A stretch of DNA of 64,000 bases, taken from contig MNCI01020185.1 of the NCBI GenBank assembly GCA_015680685.1, positions 384,239-448,238 of the forward strand, written 5' to 3'. Below are positions 11,039-21,496 of this stretch, piece after piece; the first letter of the stretch is position 1, and each line of letters starts with the position of its first letter. A program made the position numbers and the translations under genes. This stretch comes from Gnetum montanum. Taxonomy: Eukaryota > Streptophyta > Gnetopsida > Gnetales > Gnetaceae. The notes beneath the pieces were generated by a model that saw nothing but the letters and a program-made list of their open reading frames with translations, searched no databases and had not been told where the DNA came from.

Positions 11039-12300
11039 TGAAACACCCTAAAGAAAAATTTATGTGACAAATAAAAATCCTAATAGCTAAGAACTTACAT
11101 TGGAATTTGATGGAAATTTAAAGGTAGAAACAATTGCCTATTTTCCCATCAAAAGTCTCATCCAATGTCTTTTTTTGAGAAGGTGTTAATAATTTTTCAA
11201 TATGTAAAATGGAATTTACAGCCCACAATGCTAGAACTTCATTTAAGCTAATGTGTGGGGCATAATATGCTAATACGTTGCTAAAATTGGCAAAAAAAAA
11301 GAGCCAAAAATGTGAGTGGCATATACATCAGAGTTTGACCATGAAAATAGCCTAAACATGCTATCAAATTTGGCAAGGAAAGCTTCATACCTTGGTGTTT
11401 CATGGACTGTACTTTTTGGATGGTGAAGTGTCAAATATGTTGGTATTTCATGTTCAAAAATATAAAAATGTTGGTATACCATACGTTGCAGATTTTAGCC
11501 ACCAAAATCTTCTAAAATGTTGTAAAATTTGTGAAAAATCATTGTAGAATTAACTAGCAAGAAATTAGGATGTTCATAGCCTATTTAAGCCAAAGTTTGC
11601 ATCTTTTGAAGGACTTTTGGGCCATTTACATTCAAGTCAATCCTAAGACTTTTGGAGCAGTGTAGATATCCAAGAGTCCATAACCATTTCTCCCTCATCA
11701 TAGATCACCATAACAAAGAGAACCTATGATAGATGAAGTTCAAGAGTAGATTGTTTGGTATATTCAAGTGCAGATCTGGTTGTAGAGCACATGCTACCAT
11801 TTGTATCAAATTCCAAGGATATTCTTTGAGGTCTTGGGATTTTAAGACTTACAATTTGTATTTTGTAAACTTTGATTTCCACAAATTTTTTATCATATTT
11901 AATACAGAGTTTGTAGTTTCTTATGTTTGGCACATTTGTTTTTACATTTCTCTATTTTCAAATTTGACATTTGAATTACCATTGCATTTATTTTTATTTC
12001 GCATCATGGTAACACATTCTCCAAGTCCTTAATTGATCAACAAGATTATTTGAGGTTCTTTGGATCCTTTTTCAAGATCTATTGGATTTGGGGTTAAACT
12101 GTTTTACATTGAAATCTTCAGTTATCTAGCACCAAATTTTTCAGCCATTATAATCATTAATCTTAGCAACATTATCATCATATTGGTACCTTTTCCCCAT
12201 ATAAGATGGACTGACTATTAAGGTAGGTGAAGGATTTGGGAATGACTTACTATGGACAATTGTCTACTTAACTTACTATATATACCATGTCCCTAGGTGG
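11039..12300 (+). repeat. TE1 3' LTR, right end uncertain
   Basis: It starts TGAAACACCC, as the TE6 (TGAAACATCC, 30883) and TE7 (TGAAACACCA, 50092) LTRs do. Beyond the first dozen bases it is too diverged to align by eye. The right end is estimated from the 1.2-1.6 kb length of the TE6 and TE7 LTRs. No gene is present; open stretches at 11733-12032 and 11270-11482 are AT-rich and show no family features. Confidence 0.5.
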
Positions 12301-12318
12301 CATGCATTTCAACATACC

Positions 12319-12397
12319 CATTGGAAAAAAACTCATGAATTTAGACTACAAGTTACATGCTCTAACCAAGTGAGCAATGTCTCCCGAGCTCAATCTT
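12319..12397 (-). repeat. tRNA-like (SINE or tRNA-Thr pseudogene) remnant
   Basis: On the minus strand the sequence GCTCACTTGGTTAGAGCATG is followed by TAACTTGTAGTC and CATGAGTT. This resembles the A box, D arm and anticodon stem of plant tRNA-Thr(UGU) (AGCTCAGTTGGTTAGAGC, then ACTTGTAATC). The B box is degenerate (a T-run follows). It could be the head of a tRNA-derived SINE or a dead tRNA copy. Confidence 0.45.
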
Positions 12398-12565
12398 ATC
12401 AACACTATATTTAATATTATTACTAAAAAACATATAATCTAAAAGATGCTAATTAAATGTAGCTTAATTGCTAAAAGATGCTAATGAAAAGTAGCTTAAT
12501 TGGTTATCTCACAACCTAACAAGTATTATACAAGAACAAAGATATAAATTCATGTTACACTTAAC

Positions 12566-12640
12566 AATGAGATATTGGCCTAGTGGTAAGACTCTTCATT
12601 TAAAAGCTCCAAGTCATGGCTTTAATTTTGGAGAGCAATG
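12566..12640 (+). repeat. possible second tRNA-like segment
   Basis: GGCCTAGTGGTAAGACTC has the shape of a polymerase III A box (TGGCNNAGTGG), and AGCTCCAAGTCATGG about 20 bases later resembles a degenerate B box. It may be another decayed SINE head between TE1 and TE3. The evidence is weak and no SINE tail or target duplication was found. Confidence 0.25.
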
Positions 12641-12668
12641 TTGAGTTATAAAGTTCTAATTGGAGTAT

Positions 12669-13542
12669 TGATAAAACCTTTAATATACAAGCTTATGATA
12701 TCATATCTATGATATTGTAGTTATGATATCATAACTTTGTATACATCATTGTAGATGCGATGTAGTGGACCATGGTCATGCTTATAAATAGTAATCCATT
12801 GTCATGTTGAAGGAATAACCTTTTACCCACACTTAGTGAAATTCTTATAGTTTGTTTTCATGATAGTTAGAGTTAGAGTGAATTCCCACAGCGTGGTGAA
12901 TTACAATTATATGAAATCTTTATTCAAGTGAATTGTTCCTAGATATAATTCATGAATGACAATAAAGATTGAGATTGTTTTTCCATCATTGTAGCAATTC
13001 ACTTAGCATAATTTTACTTTTCCATATTGTTTGTATTTACTAAGTCATTTACTTTTACTAGGTCCTTTACTTTTCCAATGTCTCTTAGTAAGGCAGAATA
13101 AGTATGGTTGGTTTCAAGTGTAAAGTGTAATTGTTTGATAATCCAATAGTGACTTTACTTGATTTGCTTAGTAGTAAAGTTACTTAGTAATCCCAAAAAC
13201 AATTTCATCAGCCTAGGATGTGTATAGAAGACCATGAATAAATACTTATTGCCAATACGATAAAATAGTCTTACATTTGCATAATACTTAGAATTCATAA
13301 TCATTTTTACCATGTTGAAGCTTAGCATATTTTGAGCTAAATAACATCTATACATCATATACCTCACTAAGAGTTAAACTATATTATTTGCACTTCTCTA
13401 ACTCTAATTGGAAAGACAACAATGATGAACTTAACATCAACTATGCATATACTTACATCACCTATCTGCAGATTATGATTTGGTCATGTGTGAATACTTG
13501 TGACTTGTATAGTTAAGTGTTGGAATACCCAAACACTCATCA
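12669..13542 (+). repeat. TE3 5' LTR
   Basis: It matches the TE5 LTR (24861 to 24052, reverse complemented) and 20663-21496 at landmarks: TATAAATA then CTTATAGTTTGTTTTC (12848-12864), GAATTCCCACAG (12880) and GGTCATGTGTGAATACTTG (13480). The end CACTCATCA (13534-13542) is identical to the TE0 LTR end. The 5' edge (TGATAAAACC) is diverged, so it may be off by a few bases. Confidence 0.7.
12783..12790 (+). promoter_or_regulatory. TE3 5' LTR TATA box
   Basis: TATAAATA occurs about 115 bases into the LTR, at the same relative place as in the 3' LTR (20760) and the TE5 LTR (24771, minus). Conservation in three diverged copies supports it as the LTR promoter. Activity of this decayed copy is not implied. 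Confidence 0.6.
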
Positions 13543-13543
13543 T

Positions 13544-13560
13544 TGGTGCTATTGCTGAGG
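13544..13560 (+). other. TE3 primer-binding site, decayed tRNA-Asp type
   Basis: TGGTGCTATTGCTGAGG starts one base after the LTR end. It differs from TGGCGCCGTTGCCGGGG, the tRNA-Asp site of Athila elements, only by C-to-T or G-to-A changes. This fixes the 5' LTR end and the lineage. Confidence 0.8.
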
Positions 13561-14890
13561 CTATGTCAATGTTTTCTAGTTAGTTGATTTTACTATGTTT
13601 GTTGTATCAAGCCGCACAAAGTACATTTCTCATACTTAGAATAATTTTTTAAATGTACATACTTAAGCATCAAAATAATTAATATGGCTTCTATAGCTAA
13701 AGAAAACCTCCACTTTCTACTAAATTTCATGAAAGTCATGAAAATGATTACAATGAAGAAGAATAGAGTGCACTGATGCAAATCAAGATTTCATATGCTC
13801 ATAGTGATCCTTATTATCTTGATTTTACATTTATTTTTCACTAGGATGAACAACTGATATGGAGAGATCTACATGATAATATTTTCTTGCCACTTGAACA
13901 TTTAGCATCATCAATGATTCTAGTAGTCCTTATGAGGTCAAACCTTGGCCATGTGCAAGAAGCTATCAATTCATCAAAAACATGACTAGGCCATACCAGC
14001 CAATAGAGGCTTAGGCAAGAAGGGATAACATCATGGAGGCAAGTTATGAACATGACAAAGAAAAGAATTCACCTCAAAATTTATCCTAAAAGAAAAAGAA
14101 AATATTGTATTCCAAATTAAGAAACTTTATCAAGCTCATGGGTCTCATTCCTAAACACCAATCATCCATGTTGAAGATCTTGTCAAAACAAAATAACATT
14201 TAACTCTTGTAGAAACCCTTGAAAGGTATAAGAAAGAATCCAGAATTAGGAGAAATTCAAGGCCTAAGACCTCCAATGAATCCTAAAGAGATGAATCAAT
14301 GAGTCATAGAAGGAGAACTAGCTAGCAATATTCTCCAACTCCTTCATCTTCTTCCTCACATTCATCCACAGATTTGGTAAGAGAGAATGATGACTAAGGG
14401 ATCATGATGGGGGAAGAAAGGGAGACCATGAGAGACATGCACATAGAAGGAGGCATCTTGATAAGGAGGAAGATAATCATGATGAAAGGGTAGAAAGAAT
14501 TAGACATGAAGGTAGCAATACCCTTACCAATAATTTGATCCGTATAGGTATTATGTTTAGCAACCCTTATTTCCAAGTGACTCCTCTAGTCATGTTTCAA
14601 CTTTCCAATCTCATTACTATCCTTTTGATTATTATCAAACTCATTATCCACATGCAAGAAGGGATACCACCTCTTACCCTTATCCTCCTCTTGTTCCTAC
14701 ACATCTTCCTCCTCCCTTAGCATAGCTACCACCTACTCCACCAATGTAGGATAAGCTCCCAGGTCAACTATAACAACATAATGCTACTAGGGCCATTAAT
14801 CTACAATCAGTTCATCAATCAAGTTGTTTGGATACTTGATCAAAGAAAATACCTTTCTTCTAACCATGCAGTCCACCTAAGCCCTTAAAT
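13561..14890 (+). pseudogene. TE3 leader and gag region, strongly decayed
   Basis: No long frame survives. Between about 14170 and 14400 one frame reads LVETLERYKKESRIRRNSRP and then a Ser-rich tract (SPTPSSSSSHSS), which suits the hydrophilic carboxy part of an Athila gag. A second gag-like patch at 14535-14720 is mostly hydrophobic low-complexity. The assignment rests mainly on position between primer site and protease. Confidence 0.4.
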
Positions 14891-14896
14891 ATACTT

Positions 14897-15470
14897 GTGA
14901 TTGACAACCCTATTCCTCCATCTTCCTTTGTATCAAATTCCTTTGAGTCTCCTTCAAACCAAACATCACCTAGGATCCATACTGTGATGCTTACTCACAT
15001 TGTATTTGATTGGATCTGTGCTGGAAACCTACCTAGAAAGTTAGCAGATCCTAGAAGTCCTCTGATCTATTTGCAGATTGCTAGGAATGAACCATGTAAG
15101 GCTCTTCTTGATTTCAGTTTCGGTGTGAACATGATCTCTCATAAGGTGTATACTGCATGGAACCTACCTCCTTTAAAGAAGAGCAATATAACACTAGAAT
15201 TGGAAGACCAGTCCAACATTGCTATATTGGGACTGGTAGAAGACATTGTGATCACTATCTATGGGTGATCTTATCCTATTGATTCCTAGTGATTAAGGTG
15301 GAGAACTGCAAAGAAAACTTCCCAATCATCATGGAAAGGGCATGGCTAAGTATCGTTGATGCAAGAATGGGAATTAGAGGTATTTTCCTAGAAATATCCA
15401 GAGAAAATGCATTTGGAAAGATCAAGAAGAAGTAAGTTCCATGCATTGCGTACGACGATACAAGGTGCAA
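14897..15470 (+). pseudogene. TE3 aspartic protease remnant
   Basis: The first 123 codons are open and read PRKLADPRSPLIYLQIARNE, then CKALLDFSFGVNMIS in place of the usual ALLDLGASVNLLP. The catalytic D-S/T/L-G triplet has become DFS, so it is dead. WNLPPLKKSNITLELEDQSN and GLVEDIVI follow, and after a break the segment NCKENFPIIMERAWLS corresponds to the LGRPFL-type block. TE5 has the same domain on the minus strand at 29968-30486. Confidence 0.8.
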
Positions 15471-15699
15471 TTATGTGCAAAAACTTTGGGTAGTGAATGA
15501 GCATTTATCTTTGCATGCAAAAAGTGTGCACCAAAAGCAAAAATTCAAAGGTCACTATAAGCAGTAGTCATAAAATAAGAGGACACCTAGTGGTTGACTG
15601 CTGATTCTGAGAGCAACACACTTTGCATGGAATCAACTAAGAGTTTAGCATGTTTATATGTTGTATGCATGGATGAACTAGAGCAAGTTCATCACCAAC

Positions 15700-18590
15700 T
15701 CTTTGATGACAAAAATGATGACATACTAGGGAGAGTTGGAAATTCCTAAAAAATTTAAGCAAGAGCCCCTTGAACTAAAAACTTTACTAGTTAGCATGGA
15801 ATATATATTCTTAAAAAATGGAAAACTGGTCATAATCAATGCCAATCTTACTCCAAAATAGAAAAAGATGCTATCAAATATGGTTGAAAAATGGTCAGCA
15901 ACCTTTGCCTGGTCATATCTTAAACTCACAAGGATTGATCCTAGGATATGCTAGCATTGCATCTAAACCAATCTGGCCATGAAGCCAAAGAGATAGCCAG
16001 AAAGGTGATTGAATCCCAAACTAAAGTAGATCATCAAGGAGGAAATTAAACAACTCCTTAAGGTGGGGTTCATTTATCTCATTATAGATAGCAAGTGGAT
16101 TAGTCTGCTCATCATTATGTTTAAGAAAGATGGCAAGTGGTAGGTCTACATTGATTTTTAGTGGCTAAATATGGCAACATTCAAGGACTACTTTCCATTG
16201 TCATTTGTAGATTAGGTGTTAGACACAATATTCAGGCTTTTCTGCTATAGTTTTCTAGATGGTTATAGTGGTTATAACCAAATCCAGATCGCTCTAGAGG
16301 ACTAAGCCAAAAAAACATTCACAAGTCCCTAGGGGACTTTTGCATATCACAAGATGCCTTTTGGTCTGTGTAATGCCCCTACTACATTTCAATGTTTGGT
16401 CTTAAGCATTTTCCAATAGAAAAATGGTAGTGGTGTGGAAGTCTTCATGGATGACTTCTCCACCTATGGAGCTACATTTGAGCAAGCCTTGAACCACCTT
16501 GAGTAAGTATTAAAACGATGTATTGAAACAAACTTGCAACTTAATTAGTAGAAAAGTCATCTGATGGTCCAAGAGGGCATTGTATTGGGGCTTAGAATAT
16601 AACAAGCATGAATTAAGGTTGACCAAAAAAAAAAAAAATAAGGATCATCTAAGGAATAACCTGCCAAAAAAAAATGGAAAAAGATGTTCGATCATTCCTT
16701 GGACATACTAGCTACTACCGGCAATTCATAGAGAATTTCTCTAATATCACAAAATTGTTGGTGGAGTTGACAAAGAAAGATGCTTCATTTGTTTGGACTG
16801 TAGAATGAAAACAAGCATTTTAACAACTAAAAGAAAAACTTGTAGAAACTCCAAGCTTATAAGCACTCGACTGGTTTAGACTGTTTCATGTTATGATGGA
16901 TGCATTAAATTATGCCTTGGGAGTTGTGCTTACACAGATGGATGATAAGAAACATCCATATTACATCCATTGTGGTAGCTAAAGCATTGTGGATGCACAA
17001 CTGAACTACACCACTATAGAAAAAGAACTGATGGTAGTGGTGTTTGCTCTAGAAAAGTTCAGGCATTATGTGCTTGGATACAAAGTGTTTGTGCATATAG
17101 ACCACAGTGCCATCCACTTCTTGATGAACAAGTCAATGATGAGCTTATGTGTCATATGGTGGTTGATGATCTTATAGGAATTCAATGTCACTATGGTAGA
17201 TTGAAAGGATAGTGAGAATGTGATCGCTGATCACTTGTCTTGGTTACGATGGGATAACAAAGAGAAGGAGAATCCACTATTTGATATGTTTCTTGATGAA
17301 CTTCTCTTTACTGGGGCTATAACTAAATAATTTCCCAATGAGCCTAAATGATATGATGGCATTCTCACCTATCTTCTCACCCAGGAGATGCCACAGAGGT
17401 TGGACCATTGGAAGAAACAATAGTTTCTTCACCACGTGAAATGCTTTACAAGGTGTGCATCGAGGGCCTGGTTCATTGGTGTATCCCTAATGCTGATTAA
17501 CTATGCATTTTCCAAGATGCTCATTAAGGTCCTTGCGGAGGCCACTATGCTAGGAGATGCACAACCATTAAAATCCTAATGATAGAATACTATTGTCCAA
17601 TAATTTTTAGGGATGCTCATCAATATTTCCACTCTTGTGAACATTGCCAATGAGATGGTGGAATGACTGCATGAATGGAGGAACCTCAATAATGGATTCA
17701 ACCACTAGAACCCTTTGACATTTGGGGCATTGATTTCATGGATCCCATCACACCCATGTCAAATGGAAAGGTGTACATCATAGTTGCTGTTGAGTATTGT
17801 ATGAAATGGGTAGAACTAGCAGTCATCATTGACTGTACATCTTCTACTGCTACTCAGTTTGTACAACAAAATGTTATAAATAGGTTTGGTGTGCCACATG
17901 CATTAATTTATGATAATGAAACTCACTTTATAGGCACTAACTTTCAGAAGTTCATGCAATGCTGAGGGGTTGAATATAAACTCATAACACCCTACCATCC
18001 CCAAGCCAATGGTTAAGTTGAGGTTACCAATAGGGAAATCACAAGGATTCTAACAAGAACTGTTAGCAAATATAGGAAAGACTGGAGCATGAAACTTAAT
18101 GATGCCCTTGGGGCCTAGCACTCAACATGAAAACTTCCTATAGGCTACACTCCCTATGAGCTTGTGTATAGAAAATTACCAATACTTTCTATTCAGTTTG
18201 AACTCTGTACATTTTCAACAACTTGTGACCTTGACCTTGACTTAAGTCTAGCACAAAAAGAAAGACTAATGAAACTCAACTTGCTAGATGAAAATTGATT
18301 GGTGGCCCTATCACCTAACGAGTTGCATAAGGCATATAACAAAAAGTTCCATGACCTTAAAATTAGGAAAGTCAAATGTCAACTAGGAGATAAGGTTCTT
18401 TATTGGAATCCTACACATGTACCTCAACAAACCGAGTTCCAAACATTGTGAGAAGGACCTTATATAATTTATGAAACTTTTCCTTCTGGGGCCATGATGA
18501 TCTACAAACCTAAGAGCTTAGATTGAAAATAACTGGTTAATATATAACAAGTCAAACCTTTCCATGAGCCTAATCCAGCTAATACAACAC
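15700..18590 (+). pseudogene. TE3 RT, RNase H and integrase remnant
   Basis: Domains occur in order with many stops. The RT entry is FAWSYLKLTRIDPRIC near 15905, then SFLDGYSGYNQIQIALED (16251-16304), MPFGLCNAPTTFQ (16351-16390) and the catalytic box FMDDF (16444-16458). RNase H shows LNYTTIEKELMVVVFALEKF and HIDHSAIHFLMNKS (17000-17130). Integrase shows GIDFMDPITPMSNGK (17728-17772), FGVPHALIYDNETHF (17884-17930) and a glutamate block near 18018. The tail GPYIIYETFPSGAMMIYKP leads to the end. TE5 has the same blocks in the opposite strand. Confidence 0.85.
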
Positions 18591-20662
18591 CCACCTCATT
18601 GGATGGACAACCACATTCAATATTTTGGATTTCCTCTTTTCAACTCACTTGTGGGAGAGATGGCCATCCATGTTAACTATATAAGCGGCTCCTCAGTTTT
18701 TCACCCTTTTTGTTTTACACATTCTTTATTTTACATTTTCTTGTTTTCATGTTATTAATATTTTCTAATTTTTTTACAACATTGTTAGTACATTTACTAT
18801 TTCTTGAATATTTTACATGTTCTATTATATTTTCTTTTATTTTAGTATGATTGTCTAACTTTTTGTTAATAAGTTCCAGGCATTGTGGTAATTTGTTGCT
18901 TGATCGTGGTATGTACTATTTAGTTATTTGATTGTTGGTGTCTAGATTTTAGCTTTGAATTTTGTTACTGATAATTAGGACATGGTTTCTTTTTCATGCA
19001 ATAGGCAGTGAGTCCACAACATCCATCCATCCACAAACTCTATGGTTTTCCTTATTCTGGAAACATGCAATCCTTTTTTCATTGACAAAAATATAATAAA
19101 TTTGTGACTTCAGTAGTTTTCAAAATTGAAAAGGATTCAAAGGTTTGAGTAGGGTGTGACTTCAAGGGAATTCAGTATTCTTTCTGCCTTTTTGCTTACT
19201 TGGGTATGTGTGTTTTTAGGGATTTCTTACTATTCTGTGTTAACCAGTAATAGGAAGTTAAATAAGTCTTTGCATGGTGTGGTTTCCATTTGAAAATGAA
19301 AAGAAAAGAAAAAAATAATGGGAATTCAAAGCACACCACTTAGACACAATAAATAAATAAGCGTTTGCATGGTGTGGTTCCCATTTCAAAAAAAAAAAAA
19401 ACGATGAAAATTCAAAGCACACCCCTTAGACAAAATAAATGGACTACAAGCACTATTTATGGGACTAGAAAGACATGTTACCCATGCTTGAAGGTCTCCT
19501 TTAAATAAGGCTCTTCCTCACTTCCTACTTCTCTTTTCTTCTCTAATAAGGAATGGTGGTTGTTTTGTGGAGGCACTCTTGTGTCTCAAAGGGTGGATTG
19601 GTCTTAGAACGTGGTTGGTTTTGGTTTGAACTAAGGATGGATCTTATCAAGTCATTTAACTATAAAATTCACAAGGGACTTTATGTGACCTTAATCAAAA
19701 ACTCTATTCCACACACTCTCTCTCATCCATCTATGCCTTCCATGTCTCACCTCATTGTCAGTTTTATGTTCTTATTTAATGTCCTGGTTTGATGTGTTGA
19801 AATTCTTAGGTAGTTTCTTTTGGGTTTTACTTAACCTTTTGTAACCATTAATCATCCATGGGGCCCATGGACTCCCTGGTTTGAAGTTATGCAAGGGCAA
19901 TAAAAGGCCTATGCTTGCTTTGGGGAGTACCCACTTGCATATCTTTTGGTTGGGTTAGTTAAGTTCTTTATCCTTAGACATTCTTACAATCAAATCCTTT
20001 TGTTTACCCCATCAATGACATCCTAATGTGTGCACCTTTACAACATTCTTTGGTGAAATATTTTTATTGTCTTTGTTGTGAATTCTTTAACCTTCCTTAG
20101 GTATTTTATTATGTTTGGAATTTTCAAAAATTTGCTAATGGACTACTTATCTATTCCAACATATTTTTTAGCCTTCCCACTAACACTATCATTGAGATTC
20201 ATCCATCACAATCATAACCTAGCCAAGTATAACCATTGATGAGACAAGGTACTTCAAAGCTATATGTTACACATTGCACACTAATCCATGATTTTGTTGT
20301 GATTGCAGTGGGAGTTGTGGATGGAATGCATAGACTAGATGCGAGATTATTCTCACAAAGGAAGAAACAATAGCAGCACCATGAGACAAGGACTCTTCAT
20401 GATTATTGAATCTTCTTCCTTACTCTTCAGCTACCAGAGGAGTGGATGTCAATTTTGTCCAGGGTATTCTCTTCTCTTGTCATGAACACCCAATTTTGTA
20501 AAATATTGTAATTAGTACACTCGAGCACTTAGGAGACTGTTTGTTCCATTTGAGTCAGTTTGTATGTTAGTCAATAATCCCATACCTTCCAAATATTTTT
20601 GTAAGGAACTTGTTCTGCCTCTTCTTTACTCAAGGATGAGTTTTTATTTAGTCATGGGGGTA
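18591..20662 (+). other. TE3 3' untranslated region
   Basis: The first part is a T-rich stretch (18700-18900). An approximate tandem duplication of about 90 bp follows at 19271-19443. AGACATGTTACCCATGC at 19471-19487 and GGGGAGTACCCACTTGCAT near 19920 recur in the 3' UTRs of TE4 and TE5. The end reads GTCATGGGGGTA directly before the LTR, the likely polypurine tract. No credible gene was found; the open stretch 19553-19792 shows no family features. Confidence 0.6.
19271..19443 (+). repeat. Approximate tandem duplication in the TE3 3' UTR
   Basis: The unit starts TTTGCATGGTGTGGTT and contains CAAAGCACACC and TTAGACA, then AATAAAT. It occurs twice head to tail (about 19273 and 19367), with an A-rich tract of different length in each copy. 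Confidence 0.7.
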
Positions 20663-21496
20663 TGATGAATCATGTTTTGATTAGCTTCGATATTGGGTAT
20701 CCAATATCAAATCTTGAGATGCAATGTCAATATATGATATTGCAGAGTATATGCTAGCCTATAAATATAACACTTGGGCTCATGATTTTCATATCAGTTT
20801 TTCTCATAGATAGCAAAGCTCTTGTAGTTTGTTTTCTCTAAGGTTAGAATATTTTTTGAGTGCCCGTAGTAGGAGTATGAATGTGTATATAGCTTTGTTT
20901 GAACACTGATGTACCTGAGCAAAGTAGTGTCATGGGAATAAAGATGAGTTCTTTTGATCATCCTTGTAGCATTGGGAATAGATTAATGTTTACTTAACAC
21001 ATTTAATATTCATGCACTCTACGTTTACTTTAATGCATTTTAATTAAGCAATTAATTTCTAGTTGTTAATGAACACAAGCACGTCCACTTGAGCATACAT
21101 GTAGCACTTGGTAACCCAGGAATACTTAACATTTGGTAGCTGAGCAATGCTATACATGTTTAGGATGTGTCTGGAAAGTGGGAATGGGTACTTGTGTTAG
21201 GCTAGCTAGGTAGCAGATGAATTAGATCTTAAATTATCCTACCTTTCATTCTCGTCTTAGGAGATTAAACTTTCAAAACATAAAATGATAAAAATCATAT
21301 GCCTCAATTACACTTAAGCCATATCCTTGAGCTTCACAAGTATAGTTGGAAAGATAATGAACATTCTCAATGTCCATTTTACTTCCTAGAGGATTAGTGC
21401 ATTGATGAACTATAGGTCCACGGAAGTCAACTGGATCATGTGTGAAAACCTTAATGGTTCATATGGTTGGGCATAGGGATACCTTGTCACTCATGA
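20663..21496 (+). repeat. TE3 3' LTR
   Basis: It starts TGATGAATCATG after the purine run CATGGGGGTA; TE5 has CATGGGGTA then TGATGAGCCAC on the minus strand. It ends TCACTCATGA, a one-base variant of the family end TCATCA. Internal landmarks shared with TE5 are CCAATATC, TATAAATA, CTTGTAGTTTGTTTTC, CACTTGGTAACCCAG and CATATGCCTCA. It is 834 bp against 874 bp for the 5' copy. Confidence 0.8.
20760..20767 (+). promoter_or_regulatory. TE3 3' LTR TATA box
   Basis: TATAAATA lies about 97 bases into the LTR and aligns with the TATA box of the 5' copy. In an LTR at this position it could read outward into TE4, but no transcript evidence is available. Confidence 0.5.

Larger units (their letters stand above)
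12669..21496 (+). mobile_element. TE3: decayed Athila-type Ty3/gypsy element
   Basis: It is bounded by two LTRs (12669-13542 and 20663-21496), has a tRNA-Asp-type primer site right after the 5' LTR, a gag-like region, protease, RT, RNase H, integrase and a long 3' UTR. The pol blocks (FCYSFLDGYSGYNQ, MPFGLCNAPTTFQ, FMDDFSTYG) are typical of the Athila lineage. All frames carry many stops. It is about 8.8 kb and has the same gene and UTR plan as TE5, which lies nearby in the opposite orientation. Confidence 0.85.

Noticed and set aside
12319-12397. Functional tRNA-Thr gene
   Set aside because: The B box and acceptor stem are not recognisable and a T-run replaces part of the T arm.
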